Part shown: positions 1 to 8,483 of the stretch, in pieces
How positions within the stretch are numbered: the first letter of the stretch is position 1
Layout of the letters: each line of letters opens with the position of its first letter
Assembly (NCBI GenBank): GCA_964558275.1
Contig: CAZLDH010000014.1
Span: forward strand, 1-29,828
Direction: 5' to 3'
DNA: 29,828 nucleotides
Origin: FW021-bin31 sp964558275
Lineage (GTDB): Bacteria; Bacteroidota; Bacteroidia; Chitinophagales; Chitinophagaceae
Position numbers and translations under genes: made by a program
The notes under the pieces: model-generated
The model's database searches: none
What the model saw: the letters and a program-made list of their open reading frames with translations, nothing else
What the model was told of the DNA's origin: nothing

Positions 1-890
1 GTATTGAAAATGCTAAAGTAACAAATGATGCATTGGCTTTCATTCGTTCTATTGCGCAAAAGAGAAACAGAAATATTAAAGCAGCTGAAGCAGCCGTCCG
101 AGGCAGTTCATCCTATACCGAAAAAGAAGCCCTTGACAAAAATCTTATTGACCTTATAGCATCCAATCCGCAATTATTACTTCAAAAAGTCGATGGCGAC
201 AGCGTCACTACGGCAGCCGGTACCAAAATCCTTTCTACCAAAGACGTACAAATTATAACCGTCTCTAAGAGTTTCACAGAAGAAATAACCGGCATGCTAT
301 CCGACCCAAATCTCATGTATGTATTCCTCATCATTGGCATACTCGGCATACTATTCGAAATCCTCAACCCGGGGGGCATTTGGCCCGGAGTTGGTGGCGC
401 CATCGCCCTCCTACTCGCTATTTACGGAATGCGTATTCTGCCTATTAACTATGTCGGATTTGCCTTGCTCATATTAGGTATCATATTATTCGTACTGGAA
501 ATAAAAATAGTCAGTCACGGCATTCTCGCTATTGGTGGGCTCGTATCCTTTTTCTTCGGTTCAACCCTGCTCATCCAAAGTCCTAAAGGGGAAGCTTTTA
601 TCGACATTTCTTTGGGAATTATCATCACTATTAGTATTCTGCTGGCTTTATTCTTCTTTTTTATCGTAGGAATGGGACTCAAAGCACAAAAAGGACGAAT
701 AACCAGTGGCAATGAGGGTCTAATAGATATGGAAGGAACAGTTATTACGCCATTAACCCCCACTGGAAGAATAAAAATTGTGGGAGAAATATGGAAAGCT
801 GAATCTTTATCAGGTGATATAGAAAAAAAGCAAAAAGTAATAGTAGCCCGAGTCAAAGGACTGAAACTGTGGGTAAAGAAAAAGGATTAG
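1..890 (+). CDS. NfeD-family membrane serine protease (ClpP class), 5' end outside window
   Basis: The reading frame is open from position 3, so this is the C-terminal part of a gene that begins upstream; a TTG at 33 is an internal codon, not the start. The first residues (IENAKVTNDALAFIRSIAQK, then an AAVRGSSSYTEKEAL stretch) match the end of the ClpP/crotonase-like protease domain of long NfeD proteins, so the catalytic serine and lysine lie outside the window. Four or five hydrophobic helices follow (from VFLIIGILGILFEIL to the ISILLALFFFFIVGMGL region), then a soluble C-terminal segment of about 65 residues of the OB-fold NfeD type (GNEGLIDMEGTVITPL). Family members sit in the inner membrane and are thought to act with SPFH/stomatin proteins in membrane quality control. 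No stomatin-like gene follows here. The family call is firm; the substrate is unknown. Confidence 0.9.
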   Translation, partial: IENAKVTNDALAFIRSIAQKRNRNIKAAEAAVRGSSSYTEKEALDKNLIDLIASNPQLLLQKVDGDSVTTAAGTKILSTKDVQIITVSKSFTEEITGMLSDPNLMYVFLIIGILGILFEILNPGGIWPGVGGAIALLLAIYGMRILPINYVGFALLILGIILFVLEIKIVSHGILAIGGLVSFFFGSTLLIQSPKGEAFIDISLGIIITISILLALFFFFIVGMGLKAQKGRITSGNEGLIDMEGTVITPLTPTGRIKIVGEIWKAESLSGDIEKKQKVIVARVKGLKLWVKKKD

Positions 891-1045
891 AGTACTTATT
901 TTCACAGCAAAGAAACACAACCAAGCCTCAATGCCAATTATACAATTGTCCATGATCCAAAATTTCAATCCTGCGATTTTTTTTCTATATTTACACCGAA
1001 TTGTTAACTATTTCAAATTATTAAGGTGAGGTCGGAATCATAGTC

Positions 1046-1053
1046 TATCTTTG
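1046..1053 (+). promoter_or_regulatory. Bacteroidota -7 box (TATCTTTG)
   Basis: TATCTTTG matches the TAnnTTTG consensus of the Bacteroidota primary sigma factor. It lies 79 nt before the ATG of the acyl-CoA dehydrogenase. No good TTG element is found at the ideal 19-nt spacing, so the call rests on the -7 box and its position. Confidence 0.4.
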
Positions 1054-1132
1054 CGCTTTGTCACATTTGAAATACTTTACCATTATCCTGTTTTTTTCTC
1101 TATTCGGAACAATTTTCATTTAATCTGCTAAC

Positions 1133-2623
1133 ATGCATACCGACTTCAATACCTTTATTAGTCAATTCGAACACCGCATACATGAGTTATTTCATGTAGA
1201 TACCAATATCAATGAACTTTCATTGAAGCGCGGTTTACCAAAGTCTGTATGGGAAAAAATCATGAAATCAGCTCCTTTATCTGTTGCTATACCTTCAGAA
1301 TATGGCGGAAGAGGAGCGCACGTTAAAGAATGTCTTAGTCTGTTATCAGCAGCATCGTATGAATCTCTTCCCTTGTCATTAACATTTGGTATCAACATCG
1401 CTTTGTTTTTAGAGCCCTTAGCTAAATACGGTTCACAAGAAGTTCAACAACCTGTATTCAAAAGATTTTTGGAACAGGAAGCCATGGGAGGACTCATGAT
1501 TACAGAACCGGACTTTGGCAGCGATGCACTAAATATGCAAACCCAATATACTGAAAGCCAAAGCCACTATCACATTAATGGACAGAAACACTGGCAGGGT
1601 CTTACAGGAAAAGCTGACTTTTGGATTATCGCTGCAAGGGAAAAGCTAAGTGAAGATAGACTTTCTCGAAATGTTTCTTTTTTCGTCGTAGATAACACAC
1701 AGCCGAAACAACAAATACAGGTAGAACAATACTTCAATAATTTAGGGCTTTATATGATTCCTTATGGACACAATAATATAGATGTTTCAATCCCTAAAAA
1801 TCAAAAGCTACATCCTGAACGATCCGGTATCAAAATGATGCTGGATATACTGCATAGAAGCAGAATGCAATTCCCGGGGATGGGAATGGGGTTCATAAAA
1901 AGAATGCTAGATGAAGCTTTTCAGCATTGTACACATAGGAAAGTGGCAGGAAAAATGTTATCTGAACTGGATTCTGTTCAATTTCAGCTTTCCAGGATTC
2001 AGGCTTCTTACACCTTATCTTCAGGCATGTGCGCCAGAAGTACTGTTATCAGTAGTATTGAAGAAGAACTTTCAGGAAAAGGTCTAGAAGCTAATAGTAT
2101 GAAAGCCTTTGTTACTGATATGATGCAGGAATCAGCACATATTTGTTTACAACTATCTGGAGCAAGCGGATATAAATTGGAACATATTGCCGGTCGGGGA
2201 ATAGTGGACAGCCGCCCATTCCAAATTTTTGAAGGATCCAATGAAATGCTTTATACGCAAATTGCGGAATTAGTTATAAAGCAAATGAAGAAGCAAAAGG
2301 AAAAAAACCTTTATACTTTCCTTTCCAAATCTGATTATTGTCATCTCATTGTAGATCGCTATAAGAAGCATCTTAATTTTGAGCCATCCACCGGCTTTGT
2401 GCAACGACAATTGATAGTTTTAGGGAAAGTAATAGCCCGACTAATTTGTACACAATATGTATTTAATCTTGTGGAAAAGGGCTATAGAAAAGACCTCTAT
2501 GACAATTGCGTAAAGCACATTGAGATGGATATCAAGAAGTTAATATCTAACCTCTCCGTATTTAATGATGCCACTCCCATTCTAGACTATACAGCACAAT
2601 CAGATTGGACGCATTATGTCTGA
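1133..2623 (+). CDS. Acyl-CoA dehydrogenase family flavoprotein
   Basis: A 496-residue protein with the acyl-CoA dehydrogenase fold: helical N-terminal domain (about 1-115), flavin-binding middle domain with MITEPDFGSDALNMQT at 122-137, and a helical C-terminal domain. RPFQIFEGSNEM (361-372) contains E367, which aligns with the catalytic base of classical acyl-CoA dehydrogenases. These FAD enzymes oxidise acyl-CoA to 2-enoyl-CoA and pass electrons to electron-transfer flavoprotein. The chain length preferred cannot be read from the sequence. At 496 residues it is longer than the usual 380-400, because of about 110 extra residues after the catalytic Glu. It has its own TATCTTTG box and no beta-oxidation neighbours, so it appears to be a single-gene unit. 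ATG at 1133 is the first in-frame start after the promoter. Confidence 0.88.
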   Translation: MHTDFNTFISQFEHRIHELFHVDTNINELSLKRGLPKSVWEKIMKSAPLSVAIPSEYGGRGAHVKECLSLLSAASYESLPLSLTFGINIALFLEPLAKYGSQEVQQPVFKRFLEQEAMGGLMITEPDFGSDALNMQTQYTESQSHYHINGQKHWQGLTGKADFWIIAAREKLSEDRLSRNVSFFVVDNTQPKQQIQVEQYFNNLGLYMIPYGHNNIDVSIPKNQKLHPERSGIKMMLDILHRSRMQFPGMGMGFIKRMLDEAFQHCTHRKVAGKMLSELDSVQFQLSRIQASYTLSSGMCARSTVISSIEEELSGKGLEANSMKAFVTDMMQESAHICLQLSGASGYKLEHIAGRGIVDSRPFQIFEGSNEMLYTQIAELVIKQMKKQKEKNLYTFLSKSDYCHLIVDRYKKHLNFEPSTGFVQRQLIVLGKVIARLICTQYVFNLVEKGYRKDLYDNCVKHIEMDIKKLISNLSVFNDATPILDYTAQSDWTHYV

Positions 2624-2673
2624 TAGTTGAAACCAGCCACCAGATGATATGAATCAGAATAACATGGCGTAAA

Positions 2674-2730
2674 GACAATTCATGAATTGTCTCCTTTCAT
2701 GAATTGTCTCAACCTTTCATGAATTGTCTC
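2674..2730. repeat. Palindrome plus three CATGAATTGTCTC repeats between convergent genes
   Basis: CATGAATTGTCTC occurs at 2681-2693, 2698-2710 and 2718-2730. Copies two and three share the longer unit CCTTTCATGAATTGTCTC (2693-2710 and 2713-2730, period 20). The first copy is preceded by GACAATT, making a perfect 18-bp palindrome GACAATTCATGAATTGTC at 2674-2691. It lies between two converging genes and has no T-run after it, so it is not an ordinary intrinsic terminator. It may be a local slippage product or a protein-binding array. Confidence 0.85.
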
Positions 2731-2830
2731 GTTCCTTTATAACAGAAAATCCCCTCCCTTTAAAATTCACCCCTAACACTCATCTAATCAACCTCGCTCC
2801 TTAACTTAACCTGGATTATTCAAGCAGCAG

Positions 2831-4282
2831 CTAACCTACCCTCTTTTTTAACGAAGTCAATAGGGATTCTATATGATACAAATGAGTACGAAAAGACAAC
2901 ACCGCTAAGCGCAACCAATTCACTCCATTGATTGTTGTACTGGCAATAAATACCTTCCTCTCCTGCTGTATTACCTGCATTAGTTTTCGATTAAAAGCAT
3001 TTACCTTCTCAAGATCATCTTTATATTCCTCAGGTACATACCTGAAAATGGTGACTGACAACTCCGGATAAGGACCTGTTTCAAATCCCAATTTCTGTAC
3101 CCTTTCATGAAAATAGCGAGCCAATAATATTTTTTCTTCTAAGGCAGATCGAAAAACTTTCTCTCCATACAATTGCAACGGAAGCCACATCCGTAACCCT
3201 CGAAAATGACGAGATAATTCCGGGGAGACATCAGAAGGAGAAACTTCATTAAAATCAGCCAAGTCCTCAATTTCTACCTGAGTATCTTGCAGATAATTGG
3301 CTTTCATATAAAAGGAATTAAAAAGCTGACGCCCTTTTTTTATAAGTACCGCCCCACTTCCGTATGGTAAAAACATCCCTTTGTGCGGATCCAACACTAC
3401 GGAATCTGCTTCTTGAATTCCCTTCAATTCTTTTTTCCCCATTTCGGTCAAAAGAAAAAATCCACCGTAGGCACCATCCACATGAAACCACATATTTTCT
3501 AGTTTAGCTATTTTATGAATAGCCTGAATATCATCAATCCTACCCAAATCTGTTGTTCCTGCAGAACCCACAACCAAAGAAGGAACAAGACCTTCCTCTT
3601 TGTGCTGTTTTACCAGCCTCTGCAATGATGTGACATCCATTTTAAAATCATCAGTCATAGGTACCAGCTGAAGCTTACATTGGACAAGTCCCGTAATTCT
3701 AAGCGCTTTAATCAAACAATGATGTACCTGATGTGTAAAATAAATCACTTTCTCTGCAGCATTTTCCAGCAGCTTCATTTCATCCCTGGCCGTCACAATA
3801 GCGGTTAGATTGGCCATACTGCCACCAGAACTAAGATGCCCAAAACTGTCTTCATCATATCCCACCAGATTGCATAACCATCTGACCATTCGGTTTTCCA
3901 TTCGTGCTGCACCGGGAGAGGTTTCATATACTCCGGCATATTTATCTGTTGCAGCCGTCAGATAATCTGCCAGGGCTGAAACATAAAGCCCCCCGCCCGG
4001 AATATATGCCAAAAGCCCTCCGGATGCCATATTAATGCCAGGTTTGAGTAATGATTCTTCAATAGTGTCAAGTATCTTTTTCTGATTATAGCCCTCTTCT
4101 TTGGGAGGTAGTGCATCCAATTTTTGCGCCGCCCCTTCTTCTTCAAGGACTGATCCTCTAGGTAGTTTCTCTATAAAACGGGCTACTTTTTTCTCAATTT
4201 CAATCCTTATTTTTTCTCTATTCTCTTTGTCCGGTTCAAGCGCCTGAGAGGCCTTTTCTAAAGCTTTGATTTTTGAGATCAT
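2831..4282 (-). CDS. PLP-dependent group II amino-acid decarboxylase family protein
   Basis: A 483-residue member of the aromatic-amino-acid/glutamate decarboxylase family (type II PLP decarboxylases). Visible landmarks: SSGGSMANL at 151-159, which binds the cofactor phosphate; H187 in VHHCLIKA, the residue that stacks on the pyridoxal ring; VGSAGTTDLGRIDDI at 238-252; HVDGAYGG at 267-274 with D269 pairing to the pyridine nitrogen; and DPHKG at 298-302 with K301 as the Schiff-base lysine. All catalytic positions are intact, so it should be active. The substrate (aromatic amino acid, glutamate, diaminobutyrate or other) cannot be decided from motifs. It is cytosolic, with no signal peptide, and is transcribed alone, converging on the acyl-CoA dehydrogenase. 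A CAAACATA (TATGTTTG on the minus strand) promoter box lies just upstream of the ATG. Confidence 0.88.
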   Translation of the reverse strand: MISKIKALEKASQALEPDKENREKIRIEIEKKVARFIEKLPRGSVLEEEGAAQKLDALPPKEEGYNQKKILDTIEESLLKPGINMASGGLLAYIPGGGLYVSALADYLTAATDKYAGVYETSPGAARMENRMVRWLCNLVGYDEDSFGHLSSGGSMANLTAIVTARDEMKLLENAAEKVIYFTHQVHHCLIKALRITGLVQCKLQLVPMTDDFKMDVTSLQRLVKQHKEEGLVPSLVVGSAGTTDLGRIDDIQAIHKIAKLENMWFHVDGAYGGFFLLTEMGKKELKGIQEADSVVLDPHKGMFLPYGSGAVLIKKGRQLFNSFYMKANYLQDTQVEIEDLADFNEVSPSDVSPELSRHFRGLRMWLPLQLYGEKVFRSALEEKILLARYFHERVQKLGFETGPYPELSVTIFRYVPEEYKDDLEKVNAFNRKLMQVIQQERKVFIASTTINGVNWLRLAVLSFRTHLYHIESLLTSLKKRVG

Positions 4283-4299
4283 AAAAAATACAATTTTTC

Positions 4300-4307
4300 A
4301 AACATAT
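4300..4307 (-). promoter_or_regulatory. Bacteroidota -7 box (TATGTTTG) for the decarboxylase
   Basis: Read on the minus strand this is TATGTTTG, a match to TAnnTTTG, 17 nt upstream of the decarboxylase ATG. At the 19-nt spacing the minus strand carries TTA rather than TTG. Confidence 0.4.
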
Positions 4308-4415
4308 TAGTAACCCACTAACTTGATAATTGTTTACCTTTAATACTTCATTGTATTTTTTTGCAACAAAAAATTAGGCTGAAAGGCTTAGGTATTTAAT
4401 TTAAAAAACAACACA

Positions 4416-4948
4416 ATGGAAAGTAAAGTTTTGTTTTATGAAAGACAAAGATTCAGACAGTGGTGGGTTTGGACTTTACTCCTTATTTCTATTTTTACCA
4501 ATGCCACCTATTTAGTCATAACCTTCACCGATGGTTTTTCACCTAACAACACCGGTTTGGTTATTGCTACTACAGTAATATTACTAATCATTCTCCTCAT
4601 TTTCTTCTCCCATTTGGACACCAAAATAAAAACCGATGGTATTCATATTCGATTTTCTCCTTTCCATCTAAAATGGAGACACTATCCATGGAGTAAATTA
4701 AAAAAAGTATATGTTCGTCGGTATGCTCCACTAACCGAATATGGAGGATGGGGCGTCAGACTCGGAATGGCTATGAAACGAGGTCGTGCTTTTAATGTTT
4801 CAGGGAATAAAGGCATCCAACTTATCTTTAAAAACGACAAAAAATTATTGATGAGATTGGGATTGATGATTTGGAAGATCGCCTTNNNNNNNNNNAAAAA
4901 CCGGAAAAAGTCAAAAAAATTCTGTCCCAATATTTCACAAATGAGTAA
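4416..4948 (+). CDS. Small two-helix membrane protein with PH-like domain, broken by assembly gap
   Basis: From the ATG at 4416 the product has two membrane helices (about residues 17-37 and 45-66) and then a beta-rich soluble part (TKIKTDGIHIRFSPF to GNKGIQLIFKNDKKLL) like bacterial PH-domain membrane proteins of unknown function. Ten Ns stand at 4886-4895. A straight read-through runs on to 5045, but the sequence after the gap looks coding in another frame, KPEKVKKILSQYFTNE, stopping at TAA 4946-4948; this is a plausible C-terminus after a KKLLIG-type strand. Just before the gap the two frames also disagree: 4850-4885 reads LMRLGLMIWKIA in the first frame and DEIGIDDLEDRL in the second. I therefore end the gene at 4948 and treat the middle as unresolved. 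No function is known. Confidence 0.65.
4886..4895. other. Run of 10 N, assembly gap
   Basis: Ten undetermined bases. The number is probably a placeholder, because with exactly ten bases the frames on the two sides of the gap do not join into one sensible protein. Confidence 0.97.
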
Positions 4949-5060
4949 CCGCTTTTTGATATACACTACCAAAGCATTTTTGCTTTCTCTAAAAAAGTTA
5001 TTCTATTCCTGCTCAAAAGTTTATATTCGTGTGTTAGCTGATTAATAGAAATTCAAGAGC

Positions 5061-6167
5061 ATGCAATATTACATCATAGCCGGTGAACCATCTGGAGATT
5101 TACATGGCAGCAATTTAATTAAAGCGCTTAAAGAGAAAGACGCGCAAGCAAACATCCGCTGTTGGGGAGGAGACATGATGGAGTCTGCCGGAGGGAAGTT
5201 GGTAAAGCATTATAAAGATTTAGCCTTCATGGGATTTGTGGAGGTAGCAGCCCATTTGAATACTATTTTTAAAAATATTGCTTTTTGTAAAAAAGACATC
5301 GCAGCCTATCAACCTAAAGTACTTATTCTCATCGATTATCCCGGATTTAATTTACGTATTGCAGAATGGGCTCACCAGCAAGGATTCAAGGTAGTATATT
5401 ACATTTCTCCGCAAGTGTGGGCATGGAAAGAAAGCAGAGTAAAAAAAATTCGACAAAACGTAGATAAAATGTTGGTTATTCTTCCTTTTGAGAAAGCATT
5501 TTATCAAAAATGGAATTATGAAGTAGAATACGTAGGCCATCCATTGGCTGATGTAATAGAAAAAGCCAAGAAAAAAGGAGCAGGAGAACAGTTGTCTGAA
5601 AGAAAAATTATTGCCTTACTTCCCGGAAGCAGAAAACAAGAGATACAAAAGAAGTTACCCATTATGCTTAAAATGGTCGCGCAGTTTCCGGACTACGATT
5701 TCATCATTGCTCAAGCACCCAATCAACCGAATCAGATCTATGACAACATTATTTCTTCTTTCCCGGAGAAGCATATAAAACGGGTCAGCGAAAAGACTTA
5801 TGAATTACTTCAACAAGCTGAAGCCGCATTGGTCACTTCCGGAACGGCTACTTTAGAAACCGCCTTATTCGGCGTACCGCAAGTGGTTTGTTATGTTGGA
5901 AACCCTATCTCCTATTTAATAGCCAAAAACCTGATTAAAATTAAATATATCTCTCTGGTGAATCTGATTTTAGATAAAGAAGCCGTACCTGAACTTATTC
6001 AGGGGGATTTAAATGAAAAAAAATTAAAATCAACCCTTCTGACCATATTAAAAGGAGAAAAAAGAAAACAACAGCTTCAGAACTATCAACACTTACAAGA
6101 ACTATTGAAAGAAGGTAATGCCTCTGAAAAAGCTGCCACTGCTATCGTGAATTTCATTTCTGAATAA
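5061..6167 (+). CDS. lpxB: Lipid-A-disaccharide synthase
   Basis: This is a 368-residue GT19 glycosyltransferase of normal family length. It joins UDP-2,3-diacylglucosamine and lipid X to give lipid A disaccharide 1-phosphate on the inner face of the inner membrane. Recognisable blocks are AGEPSGDLHGSNL (7-19), IDYPGFNLRIA (91-101), YYISPQVWAWKESRVKKI (113-130), YVGHPLAD (157-164), LLPGSRKQEI (187-195 region) and the nucleotide-sugar site TSGTATLETALFGVPQVV (259-276). All are intact. It follows the small membrane protein by about 110 nt. No fabZ, lpxA or surE neighbour is visible. It converges on the AarF-like gene with only 18 nt between the stop codons. Confidence 0.96.
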   Translation: MQYYIIAGEPSGDLHGSNLIKALKEKDAQANIRCWGGDMMESAGGKLVKHYKDLAFMGFVEVAAHLNTIFKNIAFCKKDIAAYQPKVLILIDYPGFNLRIAEWAHQQGFKVVYYISPQVWAWKESRVKKIRQNVDKMLVILPFEKAFYQKWNYEVEYVGHPLADVIEKAKKKGAGEQLSERKIIALLPGSRKQEIQKKLPIMLKMVAQFPDYDFIIAQAPNQPNQIYDNIISSFPEKHIKRVSEKTYELLQQAEAALVTSGTATLETALFGVPQVVCYVGNPISYLIAKNLIKIKYISLVNLILDKEAVPELIQGDLNEKKLKSTLLTILKGEKRKQQLQNYQHLQELLKEGNASEKAATAIVNFISE

Positions 6168-6185
6168 TACAAGACGCTTCTTAGA

Positions 6186-7520
6186 CTAAACAACCGCTTC
6201 CTTCTTTTTAATAAAGGTCTTATAATGATTTATTTTCACATGTTTAGCCTGAATGGAATGCATCATATTATACAATCCCAACAACGTTCTGTTAATATAG
6301 ATAAAATGCTTAGAACCTCTGTTGGTATTCATTGACCGCATTTCATTTAGCTTGGCATATCGCTGTCCCAGATTAGCTATATTTTGGAAGAAATCCTCAT
6401 TAGAAAAATCAAATTCTGCTACATGAAAAGGCTGTGTCAGCAGTGTCAGCATATCCCGAAATAGCTGTGTAAAGAATTCATTTTCTTCCGGTGTATCCTC
6501 CTTTGTCAAAAACTCTAATTCAAAAAGTTTTTGTTGCAACGCTTCTGTATCCTGAAAATCTGTTTCTAGCACCAATTCCAGATAAGGCTTATAAAATTTT
6601 TTCGGAATTTCCTTTATACAGCCAAAGTCAATAACCAACAACTCATCTTGTTTGGACACTAGAAAATTGCCGGGATGCGGATCTGCATGCAACTTTTTCA
6701 ACACATGCAATTGATACATGTAAAAATCCCAAAGTGTTTGTCCCACTTTGTTCAACACTTCCTGTGGATGTTCTTCCTTTGTGTATTCAGAAAAATGTAA
6801 TCCTTCCATCCAATCCATGGTCAGAATTTTCTCGCTAGAATATTCGGGGTAATATTGAGGAAAACACAGGTTAGAAATATGTCGACAATCTCTGGCAAAT
6901 TCCTGACTTCGTCTCAATTCTAATTGATAATCAGTTTCTTCCAATAATTTGTCTTCTACTTCCTGAAAATACTTTTCTGATCCTTCTTTTCGAATATTAA
7001 ACATTCTCATCGCCACCGGCTTCACTATTTTAAGATCGGAAGATATGCTATCCTTCACGCCCGGATATTGAATTTTTACCGCCAACTTCTTATCTCCTTT
7101 TTGAGCTTGATGTACTTGTCCGATAGTAGCGGCATTCACGGCATCAGGTGTAAAATAGTCAAAAATCTGTTCCGGATTTTTACCAAAATATCTTCTAAAA
7201 GTTTTTCGAACCAATGCACCCGATAAAGGGGGAACAGAAAATTGAGAAAGAGAAAATTTTTCTACAAACTCCTTTGGCATAATGCCTTCTTCCATGCTCA
7301 ACATCTGCGCTACTTTCAGGGCAGAGCCTTTCAATTCTTTCAGACTATCGTAGATATCTTCCGCATTATCACGATTCAAAGAATCTCTAGCTTTTTCTTC
7401 TCCACTAAACACCTTTTCCCCATAATATTTAAGGTAATTTCCACCCAATTTTGCGCCTGTACGTACCAGACGACCGGCACGCTCAAACTTCTTTGTTGGA
7501 ATATGTTCTAATGTTTTCAT
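6186..7520 (-). CDS. AarF/UbiB/ABC1-family atypical kinase
   Basis: A 444-residue protein of the ADCK/UbiB family (protein-kinase-like fold; members support quinone or lipid metabolism, often as ATPases). Seen in order: the family-specific N-terminal signature, here KVAQ at 69-72; QVHQA (135-139); AVKIQYPGV with the ATP-anchoring lysine K149; EETDYQLELRRSQEF (194-208); catalytic-loop DPHPGN (280-285); and IDFGC (297-301) with the metal-binding aspartate D298. The canonical KxGQ is altered, with Ala in place of Gly at position 71. There is no C-terminal membrane-anchor pair like that of E. coli UbiB. It is the second gene after a TetR-like regulator (29 nt gap, same strand), so the two are probably co-transcribed. 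The substrate is unknown. Confidence 0.88.
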   Translation of the reverse strand: MKTLEHIPTKKFERAGRLVRTGAKLGGNYLKYYGEKVFSGEEKARDSLNRDNAEDIYDSLKELKGSALKVAQMLSMEEGIMPKEFVEKFSLSQFSVPPLSGALVRKTFRRYFGKNPEQIFDYFTPDAVNAATIGQVHQAQKGDKKLAVKIQYPGVKDSISSDLKIVKPVAMRMFNIRKEGSEKYFQEVEDKLLEETDYQLELRRSQEFARDCRHISNLCFPQYYPEYSSEKILTMDWMEGLHFSEYTKEEHPQEVLNKVGQTLWDFYMYQLHVLKKLHADPHPGNFLVSKQDELLVIDFGCIKEIPKKFYKPYLELVLETDFQDTEALQQKLFELEFLTKEDTPEENEFFTQLFRDMLTLLTQPFHVAEFDFSNEDFFQNIANLGQRYAKLNEMRSMNTNRGSKHFIYINRTLLGLYNMMHSIQAKHVKINHYKTFIKKKEAVV

Positions 7521-7549
7521 TTTCCTTTAATTAATTAGGTACCCACCAT

Positions 7550-8200
7550 TTATCTTTTCCACAAAAACTTCCCTAAATCAAATACTTTATCTAATAAAGT
7601 GCTGTCCACAATCTCAAAACCTGTATCCAAAGATTTTTCTATATATACATCTGTTTTTTCAAATCCGGGCGAATCATCCGCTTTCCAATATTTAAAAATA
7701 GACATAAAATGAATCCACAAAATCTCCGTTATGGGTCGGTCTTTGTATTTCTCCAAACGATCCGGCAACTTTTCAAAAATATCCAAAGGCTGAATATCCA
7801 AAGCTTGAACAAATTCTTGATGTGGTTTTCTGAGATGACAATATCTTTTTATATTGGACTTTATACCTTGATCCAAAATCATCAGTACCAGCGAGCGGTT
7901 CATATTAAGATTTTCAAAAAACAGATAATAAAAGTTTAGGAGTTTTTCTCTAGGAGAAAGCGTTTCATAATGTTCAATTTGTCGTGTTAACTTCTGAGAT
8001 TGTTCAAAAAAATAGATCAGATAAGCTTTTTCAATGGCATCAAAACCCGAAAAATATTGATAAAAATCGCTTTCCGAGATATCATTTTCTTTAGCAAACA
8101 AATACACATTTTTGGGTCGTTCCCCGGTAGAAAGAATATAATCACTATACTTTTCCATTAATTCTTTTCGGTTCAATTTTTCATTTTCGTTTTCCATCAC
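7550..8200 (-). CDS. TetR/AcrR-like transcriptional regulator
   Basis: A 216-residue protein. The N-terminal part (about 13-60) fits a TetR-type DNA-binding domain: helix, then NVYLFAKENDISESDFYQYF as the helix-turn-helix, then FDAIEKAYLIYFFEQ as helix 4. The remainder is all-helical and would be the ligand or dimerisation domain (EKLLNFYYLFFENLNMNRSLVLMILDQG and following). The TetR core is somewhat degenerate, with Phe where many members have Tyr in the 'YxYF' motif region. It is the first gene of a two-gene minus-strand unit with the AarF-like kinase, so it may regulate that kinase or work in the same lipid/quinone pathway; this is inferred from position only. No exact TAnnTTTG box was found upstream. 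Confidence 0.72.
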   Translation of the reverse strand: MMENENEKLNRKELMEKYSDYILSTGERPKNVYLFAKENDISESDFYQYFSGFDAIEKAYLIYFFEQSQKLTRQIEHYETLSPREKLLNFYYLFFENLNMNRSLVLMILDQGIKSNIKRYCHLRKPHQEFVQALDIQPLDIFEKLPDRLEKYKDRPITEILWIHFMSIFKYWKADDSPGFEKTDVYIEKSLDTGFEIVDSTLLDKVFDLGKFLWKR

Positions 8201-8446
8201 TTATATTTTTCCTGTATTCTGACTTTTATATTTTGTTTTTGATCATTTTAATCCCCCCATACATATTGACCATTCTCCTCATTTTTTGTTTCAAAAATCA
8301 TTCATTCTAAGGATATTAAAAACCGCTACAATAATAATAGACTAATTTACGCCTTTGTATTTACCTACCATAAGTATAAGGTTATTTTTAATAAAAAACT
8401 AACAGTTGTTCACTACCTCTCTCACCTAAGAATCCTACATATTTTT

Positions 8447-8454
8447 TATCTTTG
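8447..8454 (+). promoter_or_regulatory. Bacteroidota -7 box (TATCTTTG) for the M3 peptidase
   Basis: TATCTTTG ends 29 nt before the ATG at 8484, giving a predicted leader of about 20-25 nt. The -33 TTG is not evident at the standard spacing. Confidence 0.45.
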
Positions 8455-8483
8455 TGGATTGAATTTTAAAGAAATACCCCATC

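Noticed and set aside
2681..2730. CRISPR-like spaced repeats
   Set aside because: Repeat units are only 13-18 bp, gaps are 4-7 bp and there are no cas genes, so this is not a CRISPR array.
4971..4986. AAAGCA/TGCTTT hairpin with TTTT loop as terminator of the gapped membrane gene
   Set aside because: The stem is only 6 bp, AT-rich and not followed by a T-run, so it could arise by chance.
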